From contig CM062805.1 of assembly GCA_031772625.1 (NCBI GenBank), positions 519,172,683-519,236,682 of the forward strand: DNA of 64,000 nt, given 5' to 3'. Below the pieces are notes generated by a model. It had not been told where the DNA came from. It ran no database searches and was given only the letters and a program-made list of their open reading frames with translations. Of this stretch, positions 44,137 to 54,669 are shown in pieces. Positions within the stretch are counted from its first letter, which is position 1. Every line of letters begins with the position of its first letter. Position numbers and translations under genes: made by a program. This stretch comes from Pinus tabuliformis (lineage: Eukaryota; Streptophyta; Pinopsida; Pinales; Pinaceae).

Positions 44137-44356
44137 CTCTTTATATTCTATCTTTATAGCCATTCTCCCTTTACAGACTTGACTCTCTTGCCTTTGTTCC
44201 ATCTACTCTGAAATTCTCTCTTGTCTTTCTTCTCTCTATTTCTTCCATCTTCTTTCACTTTTCCTCCCATTCTTCATTTTTCTTTTCTTTTTCCATGGCT
44301 ATGATATCTATATCACCTTCCATTTCAATGGAAACATTGATAGATTCTCTATAGTT

Positions 44357-44390
44357 CCTTGCACTAGGAACGCAAGACCCTCCAGACCTT
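44357..44390 (-). repeat. 34-bp AAGG-ended element (class B variant)
   Basis: CCTTGCACTAGGAACGCAAG... ending CCAGACCTT; two bases shorter than 44101-44136. Confidence 0.75.
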
Positions 44391-45639
44391 GTTCTTTTCA
44401 TTCTTGTGTTTTTTTTATGCTTGGGTTTATATTACATATGGAGTCGTAGGTGTCGAATATTGTTCATGTTACTAAGAAGCTGGGCACCATTAGGGTATGT
44501 ATTATTTTTCATTATTTATATAATTCATGCCCAAAGGAGAACTTCCCCACACCATTTATCAATCCAGTTATTGATGCTTGTGATGTTAATGAAGCCTTAC
44601 CTTTTATGGATGGCTACTATATGCCAGGCATACCAGGTTAGGCATCACACCTTACTTACAAGCATGCCAGACTACGGCATCCCACCTACCTAGCTACGTA
44701 TATCCCAACCCCTCTAATTTGAACTCGGTATCCCAACCAGGCATAGGCCTACCTACACGCCAGGCATACGGGGCTAGGCACTACTACCATGCCTACTGAA
44801 AATAGATTACTTACGAGCATGTCATCTTCTAGGTGCACTCATGCCTACCCTCCCTCATGCATGCCTCCTCAAAAGCATATTATTTACAAGCATGTTATAA
44901 ATTATTAGTTAGGTGGGCTACTGGTCATTCTGTATATATGTAATAACGCTTGAGCAATATCTACATAATATAGAAATCTATTTTTCTCTACCTAAAGCTG
45001 ACCTTTCATATTTGGAGATCTCCCTAAATTGAATATCATGCTTATATATGAGATTCTCCATAGTCACCATATGAGGAGCTTTCACTTTGCCGAAATCCTA
45101 TCTTCATTTCATTCATTATATATGTAATTATGCATTTATTCTTTCCTATACAGTAGGCATTGAACTGTTCTTCACCGCACCAAATACCCTCAATCGATCA
45201 ATCAATCCCTAACCTGAGAATGCCTTACTACATTCTATCTGTAAGGTTAAGCTGCCTTGCTTGCCTTATTTATCGATCGCCAATGCTCGAATGGCGTAAA
45301 AGCCCCTAACAAGCCAGCCCCAATAAACAAACCCCTAACGGCCAGTCTCGCTTCAACCCTATAGACTCTCTCCTTTGCCTTTGTACCAGCGTCTCTGCAC
45401 GTTTGTATCTACCCCTGTCTGTCCCGAACCAGTTTCTATGCTTTATCAAAGTGCCGGCCAGATACAATTTCTTTATTAACACAACACTCGCACAATCCCA
45501 GCTTTTCTCATTGCTTCCCACCTTGCCAGAAGACCTGGGAAAGCTGCTGCATTCATGAAAGTTTGACAGCTCCATTGGGGGATCTCCGAAAAGCTCTAGT
45601 AACTCTTCAGAAATGAAATGGGGGGTAGGCACTTACTGC

Positions 45640-46155
45640 TTTGCTAGGATGCGCAAGCAGGCTCGACCATGAGCCCCCCCATCCAATAAGTAAATTGAAC
45701 CTTTAGATGCCTACAGTTATTATGTTAGTACCTTGATACCAACCCACCTATTCAATTTACCCCACCTATAGACCTCTTCAACAACTTAGTGATCCCAAAC
45801 CTCTTACTTCAGCCAGGAATGTTGGTGGGTACAGTGCTTTGAACAATCTTTACTATTAACCCTTTACTGTGTTGCCTACTTATACTTTAGAACTTTTACC
45901 AACCGGGCACCCACCTTACCAACCTTTCACTACCTACCTCACTTACCCCACTTACTTATGTTGCCCCAACCACTTGCTTCAGGCAGGAATCTTAGTGAGT
46001 TAGTGGAGTGGTAGCAGCACTTTTATCTTTTCGGGATGGGCTTAACCCCAGATACTATCGATGAATTAATACAAACAGCGGCAGCATTGCTACGATGCGC
46101 AAGTAGGCTCGAACATGAGTCCCCCCACCCAATAAGTAAATTGAACCTTTAGATG
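45640..46155 (-). repeat. Pair of near-identical reverse modular units
   Basis: 45648-45712 and 46090-46155 share about 65 bases: 'gatgcgcaag(c/t)aggctcg', then 'catgag' and a C run, then '(c/t)ccaataagtaaattgaa' and 'cctttagatg'. The shared right extension beyond the module suggests the pair arose by local duplication rather than independent insertion. Confidence 0.75.
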
Positions 46156-47990
46156 TTGGAAGGATGAATGTTAGTTTAGTGCCACCAACCACCTGGCTCT
46201 TGACAATTTCAGTACCGGCCGGCTCATAGACCTTAACCTTTATATTTGAAGGAAGGGCTTGGGTCGGTGACTTAGACCTTTGCTAATACTCTGCCTACTT
46301 TCTTTACTTTATGTTAGACTGTGGAATCATCGGATTGGAACTACCCTATTCATTACTACCAGAACTGATTAGATCATATCAGATGATGAGGGGGGTCGTC
46401 TTCATGCTAACAACTCAAACTATTTACTTGACTCAACAACCTACCTTGGCTTTTACCTACTCTAACAACCCACCCTACCCATCACCTATAGCTTCAGCCA
46501 GGAAGATCGGATAGGCACGAGTCTATGAATCCTTTTACCTACTTTGCCTTATGAATTCTTCTTTGTACCACTATTAACACTTCTGGGTACCACGAAAATA
46601 AGAAGGAGCCTTTCCCATACGATTCCGGAATTAGATTATAACCCACTCACTGCATTCTAGGAATAGACCTACCCATCTTCTAGTTACCCACCTCCTAGAA
46701 ACACCCTACTCACTTAGAAACGTTTGATTTTGCTTTGATTATTCCAGGAATACCTTGTCGGATGATAGGCACTAGGATATTAACCCTTTACTATACCCTT
46801 TCCCTTTTGAATTCTTATAGGTGCATACCACAAAGTTGGAGGCATCTTTGGGAATGAGAGCACATCTGATATGCTCTACGAGAGCTCACCCAAAGATTCC
46901 GCTTGGAATCCACATCTAGAATGATGAGCTTGAGTCGGTCTCTAATCCTTCTTCCCTGCTTACCTTAGATAGCAACGCTAGCCCTTATGCTTAGCAAGTC
47001 CCTGGCTAGCTAGCCCTTTCTTTTAGAGAGAAAGCCAATATCCTATAGCAAGCATCGTTCATTAGTGCTAGGGTGCTCCTTCAGTTGAGTGTATAAAACC
47101 AATGGATTTGATGACTCGCCACCCTTACCTAACCTACATTAGTAAATGCTGCATCCAAGGGATATGATCTTGATGACTAGACACTCACCCCTGACTACAA
47201 CCAGTAACTTAATGCTTAATACAAGTTTATTCTCTTTATTACTATACACTGATAGGTAGATGCTGCATACAATACCTGACAGAAGCACCATTAAGAAGGG
47301 GTTGCTGAGGCAGGCTTGGCTGTTGTTTCTTATTCCATTGTTGTTTCCGTTATTTGCTAGAGTAGGGCCAGTGATCTGTTTCTTCAAAGTACTCATATTG
47401 AGTCCCCTCTACCAGATCTTGCCTCAGGTTCAAAGACCTATATATCTTATGGTCTTTAGTTCGCTTTTTAGTTACTTATCGCCCACCCGGTAAGTACCCA
47501 CAGGGGTGATCCTAATTCATCTGGCTCTGGCTATCGAACAGTTGGAAAGGATGCTTTGGGCTATGGGTTTGGATCTTCTGCTTCATCGACTGGATTGGAT
47601 TAAACGTGGTCAATTATTTATCTACGTAATAACGCTATCGAATAATTTAGAAAAGAATGTCTTTCATTTCAAAGCCTAAGCATCGCGATTTGAGGTACAT
47701 GTTGTGTCTCGCCTCAAAAAAGGCAAGGTAGGAGCAGAATCTACGGGGGATCCAAGAACGTGAAGTCGCTCGCCTGAGGGAACTATTGAAGGACGCATTA
47801 CTCTTATGGATCAAAACACTTCTAAGATTACTAAGACCTATCTTGCCAGTGTCTTCAGTTATTAGATAAGCCTTTCCATTAGGTATCATGTTGTTTCCCT
47901 CTTGCCTACCTGCCTTATCACAATATAGGCTGTATGCTATGGATCATTACTATGTCACTTCTAGGTTCTTGTTATAGGTCAAGCCAACGC
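46156..47990. other. Intergenic DNA, no recognised gene
   Basis: No gene is recognised. 47505-47600 gives GSGYRTVGKDALGYGFGSSAS in one frame, similar in composition to the loci at 26130 and 42640. 47463-47495 carries 'agttacttatcgcccaccc', a variant of the TTACTTATT module. Confidence 0.4.
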
Positions 47991-47994
47991 AAAG

Positions 47995-48222
47995 AATTCC
48001 TCACCATCGGAATGGTGAGTCCCTACCGGGCCTCTCCTTAGCAGTGGAGCCCCTGCCGGTGCTCACCCATATGAATTGGTGAGTCGATGGCGGCCTTATA
48101 GTTCTTCAAGTTGATGGCGGCTTTTGGGGCCCCTCCCCCAAAAGAGAGTTGCTCCTCTCCCTCGTAACCTCGGTCGAGCCCCCTACCAGGTGATGGCGGC
48201 CTTTTGGTCGAGCCCCCTACTG
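47995..48222 (+). repeat. Modular cluster with perfect stem-loop
   Basis: Contains 'ctcaccatcggaatggtgag' (CTCACC/GGTGAG, perfect 6-bp stem), 'ctcacccatatgaattggtgag', 'gatggcggcc' three times and GTCGAGC units. It ends where the palindromic LTR structure begins. Confidence 0.82.
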
Positions 48223-48223
48223 C

Positions 48224-48556
48224 TGTTATATACTTAGGGGGGATAATATGGGGTACTAAGGGAGGTACCCAAGGTAATAATGTAATAATGGGATGGGCCA
48301 TAGTAATAAATAAGGTGGTTAACCCATGTCATGTAAGGGACCACAAGTAGTTAATAATAATGTAAGGGGCCCATGGTATTAGTTGATGGTATGAGAAAAC
48401 CATGGTAATGATACATGGTATTGTATGTATGAGGCCTATATAAAGGCTAGAGACTCCACATGGAGGATAGGAAGATGAAGAGAAGTATTATTGTATGAAC
48501 ATGCATATGGCTTGTGGAGTATTCTCCTTCCTTAAGGAGTGAATGTATGGTGTTGC
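48224..48556 (+). repeat. Left arm of palindromic LTR structure
   Basis: Inverted copy of 48677-49010, about 333 bases with roughly 5% mismatch by eye. It starts TGTTATATAC (the LTR end) and runs to ATGGTGTTGC, where it meets the reversed primer-binding site. Confidence 0.9.
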
Positions 48557-48566
48557 TCCGATACCA
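48555..48566 (-). promoter_or_regulatory. Primer-binding site of tRNA-iMet type
   Basis: On the minus strand it reads TGGTATCGGAGC, one base from the common plant retrotransposon site TGGTATCAGAGC that pairs with initiator tRNA-Met. It lies two bases after the end of the LTR at 48569-49010. Confidence 0.8.
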
Positions 48567-48568
48567 AT

Positions 48569-49010
48569 TGTTGTAGCTCTGACCCAGAAATATATGAGAA
48601 ATAACAAATATACCCAATAACAAGATCAAAATATAGATAAAAGGTTCTTTATTAATCTCAAGACCCTTAAGGTAGGGCAACACCATACATTCACTCCTTA
48701 AGGAAGGAGAATACTCCACAAGCCATATGCCTGTTCATACAATAATACTTCTCTTCATCTTCATATCTCTCTATGTGGAGTCTCTAGCCTCTATATAGGC
48801 CCCATACATACAATACCATGCATCATTACCATGGTTTCCTCATACCATTAACTAATACCATGGGCCCATTACATTATTATTAACTACTTGTGGTCCATTA
48901 CATGACATGGGTTAACCACTTTATTAATTACTATGGCCCATCCCATTATTACATTATTACCTTGGGTACCTCCCTTGGTACCCCATATTATCCCCCCTAG
49001 GTATATAACA
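48569..49010 (-). mobile_element. LTR of a nuclear-type (copia-like) retrotransposon
   Basis: 442 bases with TG...CA ends, followed on the minus strand by the primer-binding site. A TATA-like 'cctatatagaggc' and an AATAAAG polyadenylation-type signal are visible on the minus strand in the expected order. No gag or pol follows; instead an inverted copy of the LTR's own 5' 334 bases is attached beyond the primer site. ACTGC precedes the whole structure and ACTGG follows it, a possible 5-bp target duplication with one mismatch. Confidence 0.78.
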
Positions 49011-49019
49011 ACTGGGTCC

Positions 49020-52000
49020 TTCCTCGCACATCCCTCACCCTGCCAGGCCTTGCCCTCAGAAGCGAAATACCTCCGGACCTTTTTTTATCGCACTTGCCTT
49101 TATGAATCTTAGTAGGTAGGACATATCCCTTTACTTACTACCTTCAAGTTGAGGGAGTGTTGCTCCGAGTACCCCTGCATGACCTTAAGCAACAATCCTC
49201 CATTATATTATTTATGCATTTCTCTATCCACCCCTTTTATGGTCCCAATACTCCAGCCCAATTCCTCATTCCTTTGTTTTGCCAGATACACACAAGGAGA
49301 GATAGAGCCATACACTAAGGCGAGAAAGAAAAGATATAGCTTATAAAATCTCTTCATTTTACGATTGAATAGTAGTCGTAGCCTATTTTCATTGGAGCTT
49401 TCTACTGTAATGAAGTCTCTTAAGGCTTGTTTCCATGGAACTTAATGGACAAAGCTCCTCTAAAGGCTAATGCCCATGGGGCCTAAGACTAAGCAAGTGT
49501 TCAGAACTCTCTATGGCCACCTTATGGCCGATACTAAGACTTGAGCTGTATGGCTGCTATTTTCCATAGGCTAGAACTACTCTAATAGTTCAACAACTTT
49601 ACATCCCAAATAGTTCAACTTTAGTCCAACTAGTGTAGTTATAATCTAAATAGTTGTAGTGAACTCTGAGTCCCAATCAATTAGAATACTGGAAATAAGG
49701 CTTATTTCTAATTAGTGCAACTACTTGGGAAATCCTCATAGTAAATGCCTATGGGAAACTCTAAGAGGTAATACAATGTGATAGCGCTAGTCATTTTCTT
49801 ACTACTAATGAAAGGAAGTCTCTAAGGCCTTTCCTTTCTTAATAAGGGCAGACTCCCCTGAAAACAACCAATTTTCCCCATATGGGGTAGTATTAGCCAA
49901 CCAATAAGAGTATAGGAGTTCAAGCATACACATTATGTTCAATAAATGAAATGATATACATATATACTAGCATATCTACGTGATACTCTTCTCTCTCTAT
50001 CAATTTTAGATACATATGAGACTCGCATATCTAAGTTGAACTTTCTCCCCATTTGAATTGAATAGTGTAAATCCATTCAAAAGCAAATAGCCAAGATTAT
50101 TCACAGAAGGTGTGTGCTCATTCCTAGTGGTCAAAAATAGGAAATCATTGCCAATAAAGAAATTCGCTTATAGTAAGCAGAGAACATTCATTTTCAGGTT
50201 ATCCATATATAACCCGCATATATATGTTGAACTTGTCCATACCTAAGGGAGAAGGTACTAGAGCTATTCAGGTTCCCACGTTCCTTGGACTCGCATATCT
50301 ACATTTCACTTTTTCCATTTCAATAGGTGGTGTGATCCCCTTAGTGCCTACCCCCATTCCATAAATCAAAAACTAGTTGAATCCATGTAAGTAATATGTG
50401 TTATTTAATACCTTGCTTTAGTCCCCTTATTTAGTTCAAATTCCATATCCACAACCATTAAAAAACATTGAGGTAGGTGTAGTAATCCCATTTCCCTGCA
50501 TGAAAGACACTTAGGATCGACAAGGACTCCTGGATGGGACTACCTGATAAGAAAATAGAATAGTTGTAGAGTAAGTACTAGCCATAACGGACACAAAAAT
50601 ATACTATGAACTAGCACTCTTTAGACTATTAGCTTTGTCCATGCACTATGTTCCAAAGAAGAAGTATGGGAAGGTACGGAACCAAGTGGACTGAGTGAGG
50701 CACATGGGTTCGCTGACATACCATGCCAAAAGGTCATTGCCAACCAATAGGTAGATCCCCAGGATGAGGTGATGGTGCCCGAATTACCGGTTGCCAATAG
50801 TGGGAATAAACCAATGGGACTTTTTAGGTGATCCTGCTTAAACAAGCATTCCATAAATACCGAAACCAGTTGATTCCACCTAGCTTATTCACTCTATTCT
50901 AATAATTCCCCTCTAGATAGGACTAGTTAGTATTGCCCTTCTTATTTTGCCTTAGCTTAAGTCCTACGAGTCATATCTCTCACCTTCAACCTACAACCCT
51001 ACACAGTAAGGTACGGCTATATACATATGATATCGCATGGAGACGTGAAACCAAAAGAAAGAGAATAGGTGTTCGTGCCAAGTTCTCCGTGGACCCATAG
51101 TACCCACCACACTTACTATGCACCTCAGGATCTTCGAAAGGACACATGGATGGGTGAATTCTATTCTACGTTTCACTTTTCCATTTCAATACCTCACCTC
51201 ATTTTTAGGGGTTGGAGGAATATCATCGGGGATCATAAAGTGTAGTTTTCTTCTTGACGAAAATGGCATTTCCTGCAGTTTACCTCTGATGGGTGGGGGT
51301 ATGATCTAACACCCCTTTCATTTCACTACTTTTGCTAGAGATCAAGGCAAGTTGAAAGCTCATTTCTCCTACCTTGGAAACTAATAAGTGGAACTACTAA
51401 TAAGTAGGGCTAATAAGAGAAGGCTCTTTCTTACTCTACCCATTGACATGGATGGACTACACCTAAGGAGGTTACCACGTGCCCAGGAAGGTGGTTATCT
51501 ATATGGGCATGGTTCTTACTGACAAATGAGGACTAGCGAGGATACCTAGCCATATCAGCCAGACCTGCTACTATATAGCCTATTACTATAGGACATCGCA
51601 TTTATACATTTAGCTTTTCCATTCAAAAGAAACTAGCCCTAGTTGAACTACTAGCTTTCCCACTTTTAACATAGCTGATAGGAAGGAGAAATAAGTCAAA
51701 TAGTCACATTCCAATAAGTCTGCCGATAATTCAGTCCCATATTTTATTTGCTCGCTGATAAGCCACCAACCAGTCTCAACAGGCAATGGAGACTTCACTA
51801 GTAGTTCTGAATATGTCGGTACTACTACTCCATGTCGAGTGGAAATGCCAGGTTTATATGCCAATTCCATCCAAATAACAAAACCAAATAATAAGAAATA
51901 TAGAAGTGTGAAGTCTACACGTGAAGCCATATAATAAAGTGACTGAGTACGAAGGCATATATCATTCCTATATATATATTATGCAATCTTAGGGCATACG

Positions 52001-52620
52001 ATGGAAACATACTATTCCACATTGTCAGAGGGTCCTTGTGTCATACAGCTGCCAGTAGTCATACATGTATTATGATACCGGTAGACCATAAGACCTAAAG
52101 GATAAGGGACTATACTATTAAGGTTCCCACGTTCGTTTCCAGGAAGTGAGTGATATTAGTAAGAGAGAAGGTTCCCCATATCAACCATTTGCTTGCCCCC
52201 TAATTTGTCATATTACTGGCCTCTGGATGTACACACAAATTCCCTTATTCGCTGGCTTAGTCCTAAAAAGTAAGTTCCAAACTTTCCCTAAGTTCTTTCT
52301 TTTCAGTTCTTTCTTTCTCGACTACTACCCTTCCTCATCCGTAGAGAGTGTTCTCCATATATATAGAGTTAGAGCTGTAGTCTGTAGAGTAATAACTACT
52401 TGCCCTACTACATTTGTTTGAAAGAAAGAGGAGAAAACTACGTGTCAGTTCCTCCTATCCGAGGAGACTCCGAAGTGATAGTGAGTATAGATATTTCTTC
52501 CCTGTAGTGGTGTAAAACTATACTAGTTGTTTCCGTAAGAGCTCTACTACACTTGCCTTTAGTCCAAGTAGGACGTCTCGATGCGATTCTACAGTTCCTA
52601 CATAGATTATAAGTTATTAG
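49020..52620. other. Intergenic DNA with dispersed short repeats
   Basis: No gene is recognised. Copies of the 'cgcatatctacgttgaactt-tccat' motif lie at about 50021-50057, 50211-50240, 50289-50326, 51021-51050, 51161-51191 and 51593-51625. 'aggttcccacgttc' occurs at 50269 and 52122. A 34-bp class B element occupies 49048-49081. Many motifs match 2-5.4 kb, so the two zones are related. Confidence 0.5.
49048..49081 (-). repeat. 34-bp AAGG-ended element (class B variant)
   Basis: CCTTGCCCTCAGAAGCG... ending CTCCGGACCTT on the plus strand. Confidence 0.75.
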
Positions 52621-52624
52621 GTCC

Positions 52625-52880
52625 TACTTGGACTAACCTTAGTGACTTATTTGAGAGGGGCCACCCAATAAGCATCAAGGAAGAAAAACCTCCGCCTCAG
52701 GGGATTGGGGTGGGTGGGTAAATAGTGGTCGAGCCTGCTTGCGCATCCTCTCCCTTTTCAAGAGACTAGTTCCTTCCTTGCCCTCCTCACCCTTGATGGG
52801 TGAGCAATAAAGAACCTATTGTCGAGCAAGCCATCCTTCCTCACCCATATGAATGAGTGAGCAATCCTTTCAATTTACTT
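52625..52880. repeat. Modular repeat cluster
   Basis: 'gtgacttatttgagagggg' with 'cacccaataagcatcaagg', 'gtggtcgagcctgcttgcg', stem-loop 'ctcacccttgatgggtgag' (perfect CTCACCC/GGGTGAG) and 'ctcacccatatgaatgagtgag'. Confidence 0.8.
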
Positions 52881-53455
52881 ATTTGGCACCTTGTTTTCGC
52901 AATAGCAGCAGGCAGTCAATGGGTGGGTGCGCTTCGCCTCCTGCCAGTGATAGGGCCACTGGTTCTACCACTTCATAATAAATGAGTGAGTATCCTCCCC
53001 CGGGACCGGAATGATTATCCCTGTCCGATGGGTCTACATTCATCCCTGGATGTCGTCGGGTACTTTTCACTTCCCCGCCATTCTTGTCACCGTCACCTGC
53101 AATCCGCGCAGGTGTGTCCGCACCCCCTGGAGTGGACGGGAAAGTCTTTATCGGAGCAACCCTCCCTGGTTCCAGACCCAGGAGTGCACTTCCCCGTATG
53201 AGCATTCGGTACATGCATAGGTGGAAGAGTTACAAGGTCACCACTACTTGGGATCTCCCCCCTAATCTTAGATTGGTCGTCCGAGGGTTCGCCTTCATTG
53301 CTGTGCTTACACACTAGGCTACCCTTCTCCGAAAGCTTCGCGGGACCACCTACCACTAGTCTTCTCCGGATCGCCCGGAGGGGTTTACTGCAAAAAAAGG
53401 TCCTGGTTCTTCTTTTCGCTAGCTCTGCGAAGCAACCCTTGAGGGAATCAATCTA
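52881..53455 (-). other. GC-balanced tract, possible group II intron remnant
   Basis: Base composition and low repetitiveness differ from the surroundings and resemble plant mitochondrial introns. The minus strand carries intron-like phrases (about 53200-53400) but no domain V that I can place. Long open frames exist on both strands without motifs. Identity is not established. Confidence 0.3.
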
Positions 53456-53459
53456 GGGC

Positions 53460-53660
53460 CAGCACAGTCAGGATACTATTTTCTTCCCCTCAAACTGAAA
53501 GGTTCTGATTTAGCGTAAGACCGGCCGGCACAGGACCTTACCTGCCTTACTGCTCCTGGGTTGACCGGCGCAGTCAGGACCAACCCAGTAAGGCCGGCCT
53601 TTCAGGACCGGATAAGGCCGGGGACCTTACCTACTCCAGGATTTACCCCAGACCAAGATT
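53460..53660. repeat. 'GGCCGG-CAGGACC' repeat zone
   Basis: Dense imperfect copies of 'ccggcgcag', 'caggacc', 'aaggccgg' and 'gaccttac' in both orientations, as at 37045-37160 and 38020-38200. Confidence 0.6.
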
Positions 53661-53863
53661 CCCAGAATCAAATAATATATCCTTCCTTTAAAGGCCTGCC
53701 TTATTGTCTGAAGTATTGATCTGAAAAGATGACTTCTTCGTTCGTTAGATAAGGGTTAATCAGGACAAGTCTTCGAAGTATTGACCTGAAATAAATGAAA
53801 GGAATGTAGTTGCTTGTCCGGGCAAGTACCTTTCAAGTTCTTAAAATGGGTCCGCCTACCTTC

Positions 53864-54669
53864 AACAAATGGGTACTTGTACCCGAAACCGCCACAGGTA
53901 GGTAGGTAGAGAATACCTAGGGGCGTGAGACAACACTCTCTAAGGAACTCGACAAAATAGCCCCGTAACTTCAGGAGAATGGGTGCCTCCTCAGGAGGTC
54001 GCAGTGACCAGGCCCGGGCGACTGTTTACCAAAAACACAGGTCTCCGCAAAGTCGTAAGACCATGTATGGGGGCTGACACCTACCCAGTGCCAGAAGGTT
54101 AAGGAAGTTGGTGACCTGACGACGATGAAGCCAGTGACTGAAGCCCCGGTGAACGGTGGCCGTAACTATAACAGTCCTAAGGTAGCGAAATTCCTTGTTG
54201 GGTAAGTTCTGACCCGCACGAAAGGCGTAACGATCTGGGCACTGTCTCAGAGAGAGACTCGGTGAAATAGACATGTCTGTGAAGATGCGGGCTACCTGCA
54301 CCTGGACAGAAAGACCCTATGAAGATTTAGTGTTCCCTGGGATTGTCTTTGGGTTCTTCTTGCACAGCTTAGGTGGAGGGCGAAGAAGGCCCCTTTCCGG
54401 GGGGGCCTGAGCCCCCAGTGAGATACCACTCTGGAAGAGCTAGAATTCTAACCTTGCGTCAGGACCTACGAGCCAAGGGACAGTCTCAGGTAGAGAGTTT
54501 CTATGGGGCGTAGGCCTCCCAAAAGGTAACAAAGGCATGCAAAGGTTTCCTCGGGCCAGACGGAAATCGGCCCTCGAGTGCAAAGGTAGAAGGGAGCTTG
54601 ACTGCAAGACCCACCTGTCGAGCAGGGACGAAAGTCGGCCTTAGTGATCCGACTGTGCTGAGTGGAAGG
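53864..54669 (+). pseudogene. rrn26: Mitochondrial 26S rRNA (LSU) internal fragment
   Basis: About 806 bases align with the central to 3'-central part of plant mitochondrial 26S rRNA: 'gtacccgaaacc', 'gagaatacctaggggcg', 'ccaggcccgggcgactg', 'aacagtcctaaggtagcgaa', 'tgacccgcacgaaaggcg', 'gacagaaagaccctatgaag', 'ttgactgcaagaccc'. It covers domain IV and much of domain V, including the peptidyl-transferase approach. It stops after 'gctgagtggaagg', before the sarcin-ricin domain. The stem around the conserved 'ttgt-gggtaagtt-gaccc' carries two C-to-T changes that turn C-G pairs into wobble pairs, and 'ctcggagag' reads 'ctcagagag'. It is a truncated duplicate, or less likely a split-rRNA piece. 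Confidence 0.88.

Larger units (their letters stand above)
43746..45635. other. Intergenic DNA, no recognised gene
   Basis: Contains two class B elements (44101-44136 and 44357-44390). 44630-44890 repeats 'ccaggcata' and 'aagcatgcc' phrases. A pyrimidine-rich tract covers 44155-44330. No gene is recognised. Confidence 0.45.

Noticed and set aside
52879..53356. Long overlapping frames on both strands
   Set aside because: They have mixed composition typical of intron-like DNA, no conserved motifs, and are mutually antisense.
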